Source: Dermacentor variabilis (lineage: Eukaryota; Arthropoda; Arachnida; Ixodida; Ixodidae). From it: a stretch of DNA of 64,000 nt. Positions within the stretch are counted from its first letter, which is position 1, and each line of letters begins with the position of its first letter. Positions 13,090 through 24,180 of this stretch are shown in pieces. Made by a program: the position numbers and the translations under genes. The notes under the pieces are model-generated. The model saw only the letters and a list, made by a program, of their open reading frames with translations. It was not told the origin of the DNA and did no database searches. The stretch is taken from assembly GCF_050947875.1 (NCBI RefSeq), contig NC_134568.1, positions 215,619,648-215,683,647 of the forward strand, in the 5' to 3' direction.

Positions 13090-13260
13090 CAGGTGTGGAA
13101 TGATCCCACAACCTTCGTATTGTGGGATCGTTTCCCACCTGAGGCAAGTTGCTTTTTCATGCACTTTCATTTCCATTAATTCATCGTTTCTTTATTTCAT
13201 GTAGTAAGCACAAGTAATTTCCCCTAAGTTGTCCTTGGTGTCAGTGTATGTTGGCTTGGT
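12945..13260. repeat. repeat scrap plus (TA)n microsatellite and LINE-like tail
   Basis: The segment gcgcgactggccgctc... at about 12957-12996 matches the inverted-arm repeat at 55031-55340. It runs straight into a (TA)n tract (13000-13085). After the tract, about 13097-13135 forms a hairpin around gatcccacaa/ttgtgggatc, followed by non-coding sequence of unknown origin. Confidence 0.55.
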
Positions 13261-14372
13261 ATGATTATGACCATATATATATATAGGCACATGTATATTG
13301 CGTGTTTATTTTGGACGATGCGCGCGGGCGCCACGACGAAGACGGCGAAGTGCTTCCGAGTCTCGAGCTGAACTGGCCAGCGCTGTAGTTATTTATGTAA
13401 ATATACTTTGTAAATAATCTTTAGTGTTGAATCCATCGATCGCGTGAAAATATATATAGGAAAGCAAAACCGCAATCGAGCCGACCGTCTCACTTTGTCA
13501 AGTGCTACCTCAAATTTAGAGCAAGGAATCATCAGCCTTTGGTGAAAACCACCTTCTCAAAAGGCGCAATGATGTCATAATTAATTATGTGGTTCTACGC
13601 ATTTTCTACTGTAGCGCAATGCTCTTAATTTATTTTGAAGTGATGTACGATGACTATCCCAACGGCGGCTTTTTTTGTCTTTGTTTTTACTTGTTTCTTT
13701 TTCTATACTGCGCTATCTTCGGTATCGGCCTGCGAGAACGTCGATATACATATGCATTCCAAAAAAACGGGGTTTGCTCGAAGGATGGTTCGCAGTAAAA
13801 AAGATGACTTGCACCAGAATCGACCCTCGCGAAGCTGAATGTTTCGCCTTACAGACTTTTTTCCACGACACATAAATACTCGCTGCGCGCAGTCCACGAG
13901 GCTGAAAGATGGAAGCGCTGAATTTATGAATCCAATAACCGCTTTTAATGTATGTCGTGCGAAATTTGCCAGGCCTTGTCCTATTGCCGGCCTGCATAAA
14001 GAAATAAACGAACCACCAAGAATTAATTGCGCCACACATTTCGTTTTGCCGGCGAAATGAGTTATAGTTCTCCCTGAACCCGCGCAGCTGCCCGTGTAAA
14101 ATGAGCTCCGCAGAAGTGTGTGCCGCCACCGCCGCCGCCGACGGCGAATACCGCGCGGCACACGCAATTGCATCTCGTTGTTCGCATGCGCTGTCGCCAT
14201 CCTCACGACTTCGTCGTTTCTTCAGAAAATCGTTGGTGCTGTCGCACATGGCTCTATCTTTCAACAAATATTGAAAAGTTAGTCTTTTGTCATTTCCCGT
14301 CGTGACTACGACCCCTATCCTCGCGGACTCTTTACGGCTGTAAAGCTTATTAAAAGATCTACATAATATCTA
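13261..14372. other. unassigned DNA
   Basis: Minus-strand ORFs of 167 and 184 codons overlap at about 13703-14267 in two frames. They carry no domain I recognise and no good codon structure, so they are left uncalled. A run resembling LTR R/U5 composition (tttatgtaaatatactttg, near 13393) is noted, but no LTR ends were found. Confidence 0.35.
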
Positions 14373-14377
14373 CACAT

Positions 14378-14420
<43 letters not shown>

Positions 14421-14460
14421 TTTGTTATACCCCCGGGGCCAAAAAGGCATTTAATAGTGG
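14373..14460 (-). repeat. (TTTA)n microsatellite, probable LINE tail
   Basis: About 12 TTTA units followed by tgttatacccccggggcc. The arrangement resembles 7226-7300 and suggests the 3' end of a minus-strand LINE. Confidence 0.55.
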
Positions 14461-14668
14461 GGTGGCTGTTAGTAAGGAATATTTGTAATGCTCACTATGG
14501 TAACCACGTGTGCGGCAATTTGTATCCACTGTTCGAATGCTCGTGGTAGGATCGCCTGAAATTGAAAGCGTTACCTTATGGTTTGTCCGTAAAGTAATGC
14601 GACTGGGTCTGATAAAAATAATTTATTGATCCGATTGGTACGTATTATTAAAATTCTTCGAACTAGTC

Positions 14669-15107
14669 TCCTTGGGCGTCGATACACCGCTGCCAACGCG
14701 ATTCCCATGCTGCAAAGGCTCCCTGGAATTCAGTTGCCGTAACCTCTTTCAGGGACTCTGTGACAGCCCGTTGAATGGCGGGAACATTATCGAAACGGTG
14801 ACTCTTCAGACTTCTCTTGAGCTTTATTGGGGAACAAGAAAAAATATTCTGGGCTCACATCGGGGTTGTATGCGGTGTCTCCGGCAAGGTTGCAACCCCT
14901 GTCCGCGCCAGGTAAGCGCTCACAACGAAGGCTATGCGGGCTGGCGCGTTGTCGGGCTGGAGCTTCCAGTGATCGGCGATCTTCGGTCGTTTCCGTTTGA
15001 CGGCTCTGTGAATGCGCTCAAGGGTTCCTTTGTAGAACACGACGCTGAGGTTTTTGTGGACCTTGTTCACAACGGAGTTGCAGGCGGAAATGCTCGGATT
15101 ACGTAGG
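14669..15107 (-). pseudogene. mariner transposase C-terminal part (pseudogene)
   Basis: The minus strand encodes VVFYKGTLERIHRAVKRKRP, then DNAPARIAFVVSAYLARTGV, then frame-shifted tail residues toward 14670. This is the C-terminal catalytic part of mariner transposase, and the DNAPA motif holds the third catalytic Asp. The middle of the protein, carrying the first two catalytic acidic residues, is not seen on either side of the insertion, so about 150 residues were probably lost. Confidence 0.8.
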
Positions 15108-15111
15108 CCTT

Positions 15112-16284
15112 AGGATGGAATGCCTTGAAAAACGCGCACTGAATTCGTTCATCCCTGCGCCCAAAATCTTTCTACGGTACGTATGCGATTGCTTCAGCAT
15201 AGTCAAGAAGGACGCACTGACTGCGTTCACAGCACACTTGAGCGGCATGAATGAGACAATCATGTTTACCGTCGAGGAGGAGCAGCATGCTGAGCTTCCT
15301 TTCCTCGACGTCTTCGTCAAGCGCGAAGGAAATAGCCTGTCGTTCAGCGTGTACAGACAGAGTACCCGCACAGATCGCTTTTGCATTTTAATTCTGTGAA
15401 CCCTGCCTCCCACAAGAAGTCTATAGTGGCCTCGCTTGCGAACCGCGCGAAAAGGATCTGCAAAAAACCGGAAGACGTCACTGCTGGCATACAGTATGTG
15501 CATCGGCATCTCTCTGAAAACGGCTACCCTGACTCGTTTGTGCGTTGCGTGGAACGTCAGCGAGCACTTCCTGCGCGCACCGGCAGCGCGCGTCCCAATA
15601 GTCGTGCTCCTGCGCCGTATGTTCCTCGGACTTGGCGCGTGTTCTACGCCCTTACAATGTACAAGTAGCGCATACGCCAGCAAAAAAGTTAACGCACTCG
15701 CTAGTAAACATTAAAGACAAGCTACCTAAAAAAAAAAAATTCCCAGGCGTTATGTACCGCGTACCATGCGCAGACTGCGATCGAAGTTACATCGGCGAGA
15801 CAGGTAATTTCCAGCAAAGATTAAAGCAGCACATGTACGACGTAAAAAAGGAACTACGTATCTTCGAATGCTCTCGCCGAACACGCAAAAAATGACTCGC
15901 CATGAAATATACTGGGACAACGCAAAGACAATGGAAAAACAATGCAACTGGACTTCTCGACTTTTCCTTGAATCCCTGACAATCCAGGCCACGGAGCACA
16001 CACTCAATCGCAATGACGGCAACTTACCCCACGTGTATGCGCACGTTGCCTACGTCACATCTTAAAGCCCACATAACCGGACCGTTTCCGCCTTCAACTT
16101 CATTGTGAACGAGGCTCCCGTGCGGGAGACGAAACGTCTTGTATAAACTTTCGTGGTCGGTGTCCGCTTTTAACTGTTGTCGCGTATATTCCCGACCAGA
16201 CGGGTTTCCGTCCAATCCTTGATTTGAACCTTTGTTTTGCACATGTTCGGGTCTTCGGTGATTAATCTTATACTCAAACGACGG
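15112..16284 (+). pseudogene. Penelope-like element fragment: RT C-terminus plus GIY-YIG endonuclease
   Basis: The plus strand carries, over four frame segments, the 3' part of a Penelope-like pol. RT motif region FLRYVCDCFSIVKKDALTAF (about 15170) shows YVCD where Penelope RTs have YVDD, so the first of the paired catalytic Asp residues is Cys. Then come LPFLDVFVKREGNSLSFSVY, a thumb/linker (LANRAKRICKKPEDV) and the GIY-YIG nuclease core MYRVPCADCDRSYIGETGNF (about 15750-15810), followed by CNWTSRLFLESLTIQATEHT to 16065. Frames change near 15390, 15640 and 15870. The piece is 5'-truncated and sits inside the mariner, so it inserted later. Sequence 16066-16284 is non-coding and presumed Penelope 3' UTR. 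Confidence 0.85.
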
Positions 16285-16560
16285 TCACAGTCCAGGAGAT
16301 GTTTTTACTTTGGCCACATTTTCGTCCAAAGCATTCGTTGAAGGGCGTCCGGATCGCTTAATGTCTTCAACAGTCTCCCGTCCGCTCTTGAACTCACTGA
16401 ACCACCAGAAAAATTGGGTCCTTGACAGATCGTCGTCTTTGTAAGCCTCTTTAACCAAGGCAAGCGTCTCGGAAGCGATTTTGCCCATGAAGCAAAATTT
16501 AATCGCGTGCCGCTATTCCAGCGAACGCTTAATTTTGTGACGTTTTCTGCCATGACAAAC
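16285..16560 (-). pseudogene. mariner transposase N-terminal part (pseudogene)
   Basis: Minus-strand frames encode the paired-like DNA-binding region of a mariner transposase: IKFCFMGKIASETLALVKEA, then LSRTQFFWWFSEFKSGRETV and EDIKRSGRPSTNALDENV. This corresponds to the usual first ~80 residues, including the GRPS linker. The start region near 16560 and this frame differ, so there is a frameshift near 16490. The protein then terminates at the junction with the inserted segment. It would bind the mariner TIRs if whole. Confidence 0.8.
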
Positions 16561-16731
16561 ACTCGAAAGCAGCTTTTGCGCCACTTCAGAACCTGACTGC
16601 GTCAGAGCTCGGACGCGACTGCCGCCCGATGCGTTACTTGGCTTAGAAAACCCACCACAAATCCTGCCTCCGGGGAGTGACTGCAGCGCCGCGCGGTAGG
16701 CAGTCTCATTACTTAACGCACAAACCCTGTA

Positions 16732-17774
16732 GTTCTTCATGATGGGATTTCAACCCTGGGAAAGTTATCTAGACTAGATGTCACGGTCACGGGGAGGTAA
16801 AATCGCTTCGTCGTGCTGAGAAGGACAATGAAATATGTGCCGAAAAAAGGCACAGCCTGTCGGTTTTACGACAGTAGGCCACTGACCTTAAAGACCGATG
16901 CTTGAGTTCATGTCACCTGTGCTGGCTGTTCTGTTATATTTAGTATGAAGCGAGCGCAGTGATTCTGAATCATCTATAATGAAAACTTCTCGTGAAGGGG
17001 GTCCCGAACTGAAACTGCATATTAAAGTTCAGATGCAAGTATGTGATACCACAAGTAAACGTTTAGTGTTCGTGTGAAAAGTTCCGTTGAAAGTATCCCT
17101 GAGATTGGTTTGCATTGTCAGTTACATAGATGGTTTGAGCGGTCCAGGGGCCGAATTCGCAAAGCTTTTCGTTCGTAATTGCCCTTTTCCATTTGCTGGC
17201 TGTCTTCGCTAATATATATAATATGTCCAACATCAAGATTGACTGAAATTTGCTCTTTGTATAAGGGATTTATATGAATGTGGGCCCAGATCATTTTGGC
17301 TGGGATGTGAACCTGTAGACATTTGGAAGAACACAGCGTTTCAAAATGGGTCTTATTAAGGGCCTTGTTTGTAGCTCGCCAATGGATGGAGTGACGCACA
17401 TAAGCCTGTATTTGATGAGGTTTAATTGCCGCTACTATATTTTGTGTCAATTATAAACGCGGCATTAATGTCCGATTGATGATTGATTATGTTGCAATGT
17501 TAGGTTGTCGCTATTAAACAGGGCCTGTATGCAAAAAATAACTGTTACGCAAAAATTGTTACCAAGAGCGAATTCTAGCCAAGTTTGAGGCTCGACTTAT
17601 CAATAGCGAAGGCAGGCTGTCGACCAATTACAAAGAGCACTTACGAACGAAGATATCTGTGAATTCGTCACCAGTGCACATAGGGTGGAGTACAAGCACG
17701 TAAATTGTTAATCTAGATAAGATAAGGTAGTCGCCCGAGCACAGAACTTTTTAGTACAAGTTGGAGTCGACGGG
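16732..17774. other. mostly unassigned; related repeat block near 17146-17190
   Basis: A block starting ggggccgaattcgcaaagc near 17150 resembles the one near 4128, suggesting a shared interspersed repeat. A 110-codon minus-strand ORF (17118-17450) has no recognisable domain. Confidence 0.4.
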
Positions 17775-18165
17775 ACTTGGTGGGGTGTTTACTATGCTCG
17801 CACAACTAGCACAGCTTGTGCACTAATAACTGTGGCAATAGCCGCACAAACTAAATACTTTGCCTTCACAAAATGTGGTTCTCCTTACGGACTCAAAAGC
17901 CGCGTTGCGACAACTCTACCCTGGCCTACCGTCCAAGTTCCCGCGCAAATCACTAGCCCTCGTGAAAGAACTAGGCAACAAGGGCATCACGGTAAGTTTT
18001 CAGTGGATTCCCTCCCACATTGACATTGCTGGCAACGAAAAAGCTGATACTCTTGCATACGCAGCGCTCCATCATCCGCCCAAGGTCAAGGGCTCAAAGG
18101 GTAATCAAGTGAAAAAATCTGACATTCGAAATCACTTTGGGTGCCACCACATATCCCCTGCGTAA
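17775..18165 (+). pseudogene. I-type LINE RNase H fragment
   Basis: The plus strand encodes an RNase H domain typical of I-group LINEs: STACALITVAIAAQ in one frame (about 17806), then VVLLTDSKAALRQL (17875 onward), VSFQWIPSHIDIAGNEKADT (about 17993-18052) and a short tail. The Asp of TDSKAAL and the Asp of NEKADT match catalytic positions. The frame changes near 17860. It is truncated on both sides and followed by an inverted LINE 3'-end fragment. Confidence 0.8.
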
Positions 18166-18185
18166 CCAAGAAATTTCGAAACATT

Positions 18186-18345
18186 CACTTCTATATCGAA
18201 TAAACACAGAGAGAGAGAGAGAGAGAAAGGCAAAGGAAAGACAGGGAGGTTAACCAGAGATTATCTCCGGTTGGCTACCCTGTACTGGGGGAGGGGCAAG
18301 GAGGTGCAATAGGTGAGAAATAAAGAAGGTTAAAAAAGGAAAAAA
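18186..18345 (-). mobile_element. LINE 3'-end fragment, inverted, with (GA)n
   Basis: A (GA)n tract at about 18210-18228 is followed by gggaggttaaccagag and ccggttggctaccctgtac. In reverse complement these match the 3' UTR block of the long LINE at about 60985-61030 (gtagccaaccggg...ggttaacctccct). It separates the RNase H fragment at 17775-18165 from the C-terminal zinc-finger fragment at 18470-18630, so it inserted into an older LINE. Confidence 0.65.
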
Positions 18346-18469
18346 AACCCTAAGCACACACACGCATGTACACACGAACTATTTCTGTGGGCATTGTCAC
18401 GCAGCCCGCAAAGGCGTTCCTAGCCTTACGCAGTGTCACCGTACAGTCCTATGTCACACAGTGTACAAG

Positions 18470-18630
18470 CCATAAACAAGAATAAAGACAGGATGTGCTC
18501 GTACACCAGCATGGTTATTTAAGACGGGGCGTGTCAATTCTCGAAACTGTACGGCATGCGACGAGACAGGATACATTGAACACTTTCTGCGGTCGTGCCA
18601 GGATGAAAGGGTAATCCCGGATTGATAAAG
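18470..18630 (+). pseudogene. I-type LINE C-terminal Cys/His motif fragment
   Basis: One plus-strand frame encodes IKTGCARTPAWLFKTGRV, then CTACDETGYIEHFLRSCQDE. The Cys-X2-Cys...His...Cys pattern is the C-terminal zinc-binding motif that follows RNase H in I-group LINEs. It is probably the continuation of the RNase H fragment upstream. Confidence 0.7.
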
Positions 18631-18884
18631 TGCATATACATTAAATAAAAAGAAAAGCACCACTCAAATAAATATGACACAGGTGATGAAGACATCGTTA
18701 AATGTAGCTAGCAACAAGAAAAAGTGAGCAGGATGGAAGCTTTCATTAGTTGGTTCGACGGTATAGGAATGGTAAAGGAGCGGGGAAGAGGTGTACGGAA
18801 CCGAAGACGGAAGACGCACAAACACAAGCGCTGTGTCTGTCTCACGTCTGCCTTTTCCTCACCTCTTTAATGTTGTTTGACCAT

Positions 18885-19550
18885 TACAAAGGCAAACATT
18901 TTTATTGCTATAACAATTATATGGGCACTCCAGATGAATTTCCGCCGACGGAGGCGTCGTCGCGGGGATGTTATTTATAAAATTCAAGCGCAATAACACC
19001 GTGGCCGCGCGCCGTATGCTGTAGGAGCGGTAGAAAGCGTTCTAGGGTGAGCGGAGGATGGTGGCTTCATCTCGCGCGTGCAAGGGAGGAATGTGGGGAG
19101 GAAGCACGCCGTCTTCCAGCCTGCGCAAGGCACAGGGGAGTTAGGGGAGGGGGGCGTTCTACTCCGGCGGCGGCTGCGTATGGTGCGGCTGCGCGGGCCT
19201 TATCTTGAAAATAGTGTGCGATGAGTACAGAGGGGCATCGAGGGCTGATAGCTTCGTGTGCGCTGTGTTCTCGCCGCTTAGTTCGCGATGAAGCGAAAGG
19301 CAGCACGAAGGTCTGTTCGCTCGCTACTGCTGCCGCGCTTTCTCACTCCAGCGTTTTGACAGCGAGTGTGCGCGGTTATCGAGTGAGATGTGTTCATGCT
19401 TCCTTGTGCGCGCGGGACACCATGCTTGTCAATGTATTTAGTAAGCGAAAGTTTACGAGTTTATACAGCTGATAAATCTGCTACCCGTTGTTCGTATGGC
19501 CGTCTAATAATATGCTATCGCAATCGATGCTTCGTCTTTCGAGAATCGAT
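18885..19550 (+). repeat. interspersed repeat family F, copy A
   Basis: The segment matches 29090-29865 in reverse complement over its length. Matching landmarks are the end tttttattgctataacaattatatgggc, a GC-rich block with ccgccgccgg on one strand, and gataaatct...tatcgcaatcgatgcttcg at the other end. No protein is encoded. Its class is unknown. Confidence 0.6.
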
Positions 19551-19937
19551 TCGAGCTCACATTATTATTACTGAATGTATGTAAGGAGATGTTGACGCTT
19601 CGTAGAAGTGCTGACTAGCTACTTCAACGTGCAATAAAAAGGTTAACATTCAAAAACATTCAAGAAAGAGTTCCTGCGAGTAGTTCGCAAGTCTAGAACC
19701 TTATTTAGTGCACGTGTGTAAGGGTTCGCATTATTAACCCTGGGGCCTGTTCACCACCTTAGCATCTGTAAATATGTCCGCTTTCCGTTTACTTACGCCA
19801 ACTTCTCGTACTGAAAAATTCTTTACGCACTCAGTAGTCGGTATTATGGCACTGCTGTGGGAAATATAATTTAGCAGTACTACCCTGTTAAAAAAATTTC
19901 TATATCCGGTACGGCACGTGGCATGATATCTTTTATA

Positions 19938-21327
19938 CAGGGTGTTTCAGCTAATTTTAGCCAGAATTAAAATATATGCCGATGCACTCTAAGACGACGG
20001 ACGAAATGCATGTTGCTCACTTTTGTATGTAACGTGTCACGCAATTTTTTTTATTTTGCCTGATTAGATATTTAGTCAAGGTTAATTAACCAACTTCTGA
20101 AGCAACGAAGCTAGGAAAAAAATTTCAATTAGGAAGTTGCTCAGCGGTTTTCAAAACGTCCAAATAAACAGTTTCTGTCTTTCTATCTATTAAGTATTAG
20201 TGCTTTGCAGCTTACTGCGGATACCCGCGAAATACAAAAAAAAAAAACCACGTAAATGCCCCTCTTACGTGTCGTGATTGCACCATTGCACTGCTCCTAA
20301 CCGTTCCGCGCACAAACCAACATAGCATTTGCCGGGTGTGCTGCCGCTGCGTCTGCGTATCGCTATCATGAACCACCGCGAGGGAAGCACATCGCTGGCG
20401 TATATCGCACAGCTAACGCCTTCGTCTCTGCTCTGTCGCCTTTTAAGCGGCAGCACGCCGTGCTAGATGCTATGCTCATTTGTACGCGGACAGTTTGGCA
20501 GCGCTGCAATCACGGCGCGCAAGCGGGTATGTCATGTGGTATTTTTTTGTATTTCGCGGGCATACGCAGTAAGCTGAAAAACACTAATAGCTAATAGATA
20601 AGAAGTTAGAAACTGTCTAATCGGACGTTTTGCAAAGCGCTCTACAACTTTCTAATTGAAATTTTTGGTCTAACTTCGTTGCTTCAGAAGTTGGTTAATT
20701 AATCTGGGCTAATTTTCTAATTAAGCAAAATAGAAAATTGTGCGTGGCTCTGCAATCGCAAACACCAGAGACCAGTGGAGCCGGGAGAATGCCAGTAACG
20801 TAATGCCAAACCGCACACAAGACACACGAGCGCCGGGAATGCGTCCCTACCGTGTCCGCGATTCGCGTGGCCAACGTCGTAGCAGACGCCGCGGTTGTCT
20901 CCACTCTGTACGGAGCGGCTGGCGAGGAGGCGGACATCGAGGCACCCTAGCAGCCGCCGGAGAAGAACGCCCCTTCTCCCTCGCCTGGCCCCCCTGCCAC
21001 GCGTGCCACAGGAGAGGACACGAATCCGGGCCGCGTTCCTCGCTCGCGTGCGCGCCGCTCCTTCCCCGCTAGGTTCCACCCACCCTCGCCGCGTCGCTAT
21101 GCTGCGCGATGCTAATCTTATACTCTGTTTTCACTCGGTCAGCTCTCTCTTCCCAAGCTCGGCGAAGCTGCGGACGCAATGAGTAACCCAGCGAGGTTCT
21201 AACAGCTCCACTGTGAAAAATAGCGTGACACACTGCATACAAAAGTGAGCAATGTGCATTTGGTCGCGACGTCTTGGAGTGCGTCGGCATATCTTGAACT
21301 TCGGCTAAAGTTAGTTGAAACACCCTG
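19938..21327. mobile_element. TA-flanked foldback (long-TIR) element with an insert
   Basis: The tips are CAGGGTGTTTCAGCTAATTT on the left and, in reverse, CAGGGTGTTTCAACTAACTT on the right, each next to TA. Long inverted arms continue inward: aaccaacttctgaagcaacg (about 20089) pairs with the block near 20672-20692, and a poly-A block near 20226 pairs with the block near 20540. The right arm is split: its inner part ends near 20745 and its outer 115 bp resumes near 21215. No transposase is present, so this is a non-autonomous foldback element of TA-targeting type. Confidence 0.75.
20746..21214. mobile_element. GC-rich insertion inside the foldback element
   Basis: This ~470-bp GC-rich segment interrupts the right arm of the foldback element. 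The arm sequence around the break (gaaaattgtgcgtg on the left, gaaaaatagcgtgac on the right) looks like an imperfect target duplication. A block gccgccggagaagaacgccc resembles the GC-rich core of repeat family F at about 29580-29610. Short ORFs here are base-composition artefacts. Confidence 0.55.
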
Positions 21328-21329
21328 TA

Positions 21330-22199
21330 TGGGCACATATGATTCTTGTAATTGCATGATTTTAGTGTATATGGGGCATACTGTTTTTATAGGATAGTAC
21401 GAAAGACAAAAGTAGTATGTTTTATATACATGATCTGTCAGCCTATACTTCACGTGATCTAATGTACAGTCGCTAAGCCATGCCCGGCTCTTCACTGCCC
21501 CATCGACCAAACCACATTGCAGGATCGCGTCTCTTCCTCCTGCATATCTAAGTTTGCGTTAGTTTCCTTGACAACAACATGCATGTTGTTCCTTCAATGT
21601 TCCCGGTCATCAGCGTGTTCTTAAGGGCATTCCTACCTTCCCATTATAAGTCCGAAATGTTGTAACGTTTGTTTGAGAATTGCGGCCTCCGGGGAGTAGC
21701 ATTATCGCGTTATGTTTAAGCGAGTGAACGCATTGGCACGAGGGTGAGGAGTGCCGTGCGTACCGGAATTAGCCTTCCGAGAGCGAACGTTCAGGGTGCC
21801 GGTCGCTCCGAGAACGCCCAGTAGTGGCAGTCACGCTACACGGAGACAGAACGAGAATCAAATTGAACCGTCGTGGCTGATGCAGCGAGCTCGACGGCGA
21901 GGAAAATAAGAGGCACGAAAAAGAGGAGCCCACCGCTTTGCATGCAAATTATCTTAGATTCCGTTCAAGCGACGCACGTGCGCGCCCTCTGCTATCCGTC
22001 GTGCTTGCTTGGTAGCTGTTGGTTTTTGTCGTGACCAAACCAAGAATGAAGAAACCCTTGCGCCCGCATACCACCCCTCGCATTCCCGTCGCGACTGATC
22101 GCCTGGAAATTAGGGGCCCATTTTGCTTGCTTGCTTCTTCTGCCACGGGAGATGAGTGGCTCACGTTTGTAGGGTCGACACTATTTCTTCTATTTACCA
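21330..22199. other. unassigned DNA
   Basis: No coding or repeat signal recognised. Confidence 0.4.
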
Positions 22200-22465
22200 T
22201 TCTGTAGTTGCGTGACCTTCAGTGACCGGCCCTACTGTGTGGGATCTATACTGTGTGTTTTACTTTATCATTCTACATTTGTCCTGTTGCTCTTTCTTTG
22301 CTCTTTCCTCCCCTTCTTCCTATCTTCCATTTCTGTGTTGCTGTCACCTCCCTCTGAAGAGTAGGCAGGCGTTGTGCCCTTCCGGTGGCAGTTGTCAGCC
22401 TGCTCCTCGCTTTCCCTTTAATGTATATATCTGTTCAAAACAAATAATAATAAAATAATAATGAG
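22200..22465 (+). mobile_element. LINE 3' UTR fragment with AAT-rich tail
   Basis: Pyrimidine-rich sequence contains gaagagtaggcaggcgttg and a cagcctgctcctcgcttt block, then an AAT/AATA-rich tail at about 22441-22462. The layout resembles the untranslated 3' end of a LINE. No coding sequence confirms this. Confidence 0.4.
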
Positions 22466-22604
22466 TGGCGCGTACTTGAGTGCGCTTGCACGTTTGGCTT
22501 TTGTGGCCACTTTATTTTTCTTTACATGCTCGTTTTCTACTTTTTTTCTTCTTTTTCGTACCAACTGTCTCCTTAGGCTGTTGAGATGATGTCGAATCTA
22601 CTTT

Positions 22605-22906
22605 CGTGGTCATCATCATAATCTTATTCATGTCCACTGCAGGACGAAGGCATCTCCCAGCGATCTCTAATTACCCTGTTTTGTCCCAGGTGACCCCATC
22701 ATATGCCCGCAAATTTCCTAATTTCATCTAATTTAATCGCGCCACCTAATTTTCTGCTGTCTTCGACTGCGTTCGCCTTCCTTTTAATGTCAACTAGAAT
22801 ATCCGCTACCCCTATTTGTCCTCTAGTATAGACCGCTCTCTTCCTGTCTCTTAACGCTACGCTTAATATTTTTCGTTCCATTGCTCGTTGCGTGGTCCTT
22901 GACTCT
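22605..22906 (-). pseudogene. RTE-type LINE RT C-terminal fragment
   Basis: The minus strand encodes MERKILSVALRDRKRAVYTR and DILVDIKRKANAVEDSRKLG, then DEIRKFAGI. This is the same C-terminal region as in the better-preserved RTE copies at 34785-35241 and 61365-62488 (there VTLTDKKRAVWVREQTRVND and ADEIKKFAGTTWPQLV). The 3' end carries a short ATG-type tail (tcatcatcat at 22610). It is strongly truncated and mutated. Confidence 0.75.
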
Positions 22907-22945
22907 CCACTTTTTATTCGTTGTGGTGTCTACCGCATCAAACTT

Positions 22946-23937
22946 GGGCGCTATAACGTAAAGCTATTCCAAACTTTTCTATTCCAATTCTGCAATCAGC
23001 CCTCCGCGATTGGTCAAAAACTTTTTTGAACCACCCCTTCTTCGCCTTTCTCTCACGCGATGTCACGACAACCGCGATAGCTCCCAATCTGATACGATGC
23101 GTACACACCGATTATGCATGATTTGACCGAAAAAGGAAAAAAAAATAGTAATTTCTGATTCGACGCCTTTAAGCCATTAACCCTCAGCCGCCATTGGTCA
23201 AAAGTTTTCGGGCTGCATCCACATCGCCGGTCTGTCACTCGACGTCACAAAAACGCGAAAACTCACCCCGTCAAAGTGACGTGTAAGCATTAAAGATGCA
23301 TCAATATGCCGAACAACTTTCTTTTTTCTGAATAGCCGCAGGTTGTCCCATTCCGAAAGGAATAAAAAATGGCTGCGCCGATCGTTCAGGCACTGGCTAC
23401 TCGCACCTGCCGGAGAGCATGGGTTTATTTGCGTGCAATGGACCTTTTTTGCGTGGCCGTGTAAAGTTTCCAAGCACTTTCGGCACGTTTACGACCTCGC
23501 TCTGTCAGCTCTTCTTTGCTAAGGATCCGTTTTAGCGGCATTCTTAACCTTCCGTTGCATGCCGCCGTGATTTTAGGCCAGCCACCTCAAGCCAAGTAAG
23601 GGAAAGCGGACCAATCGCAGACGCTGGCACCACCCTCTTCATCTGGTTATCGATTTTCAGTGCACTCCATGGCTCGGTCCCATCGAATCCTTCTCCACTT
23701 GAGCGTGCTCCTCGCCTCTTGTGAGCCAATAACATAAGACCAGCCGCTCACTGTAGGCAATGTTATTCGTTTCTAAGGCAAATAAAACTGACCTACTATA
23801 AACGAGGAGAGCGTTTGCTTAGTCTGTTCAGACAACCCCGCGGGTCACCGCCCGTTGCTTGCCTCGGCGGTTACGCAATTTTGATGTCAGGAGATTGGAA
23901 TAAAAAACATTGGAATCGTTTTACGTTATAGGGACCC
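22946..23937 (-). mobile_element. 1-kb TIR element, copy 2 (opposite orientation to copy 1)
   Basis: Reverse complement of 429-1443 with moderate divergence. The right end, read in reverse, is GGGTCCCTATAACGTAAAAC and the left is GGGCGCTATAACGTAAAG. Internal landmarks such as ggatccgttttagcgg (about 23525) pair with the copy 1 sequence near 835-848. No transposase ORF. Two copies in 23 kb point to an abundant non-autonomous family. Confidence 0.7.
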
Positions 23938-23940
23938 TCG

Positions 23941-24180
23941 TGTGATTAAGGGGCTGCAGAGAACTGATGCCGCGCTTCTATATCGCATCCGTACAGGGTG
24001 AGGGCAAACTCCAACTTGGTGGTGCAAGACAGCACTTATCCCATCGTGTGTGCATTGCCAAGCTCTTGGTGACATTGAACATTGCAAGCTAAAGTGTCCT
24101 GAATTTGAAGGAGAACGTAGCATATTGATACATGAACTAGGGTTGGGAATTGAAAGGTGGATAGCTGTATACTGATGGAT
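23941..24180 (+). pseudogene. I-type LINE C-terminal Cys/His fragment
   Basis: Plus-strand frames encode IKGLQRTDAALLYRIRTG, then IPSCVHCQALGDIEHCKLKC and PEFEGERSILIHELG. This is the zinc-binding C-terminus of I-group LINE ORF2, homologous to 18470-18630 and to the part of the long LINE near 60680. Frames are broken. Confidence 0.65.

Larger units (their letters stand above)
14579..16729 (-). mobile_element. mariner element interrupted by a Penelope-like insertion
   Basis: The ends are inverted repeats flanked by TA. On the left, TA at 14577-14578 is followed by TGGTTTGTCCGTAAAGTAAT. On the right, read in reverse, the end is CAGGGTTTGTGCGTTAAGTAAT, with TA at 16730-16731. Between them lie two separated pieces of a minus-strand mariner transposase and a foreign segment at about 15112-16284. 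The TA duplication and TIR position fit the Tc1/mariner superfamily. It is non-functional because the transposase is broken and partly missing. Confidence 0.8.

Noticed and set aside
12819..13176. Poly-(Tyr-Ile) ORFs, also at 28218-28555 and 61030-61449
   Set aside because: Translations of TA, GT and GA microsatellites.
13703..14267. Two overlapping minus-strand ORFs (167 and 184 codons)
   Set aside because: They overlap in different frames over the same bases and show no recognisable domain or conserved motif.
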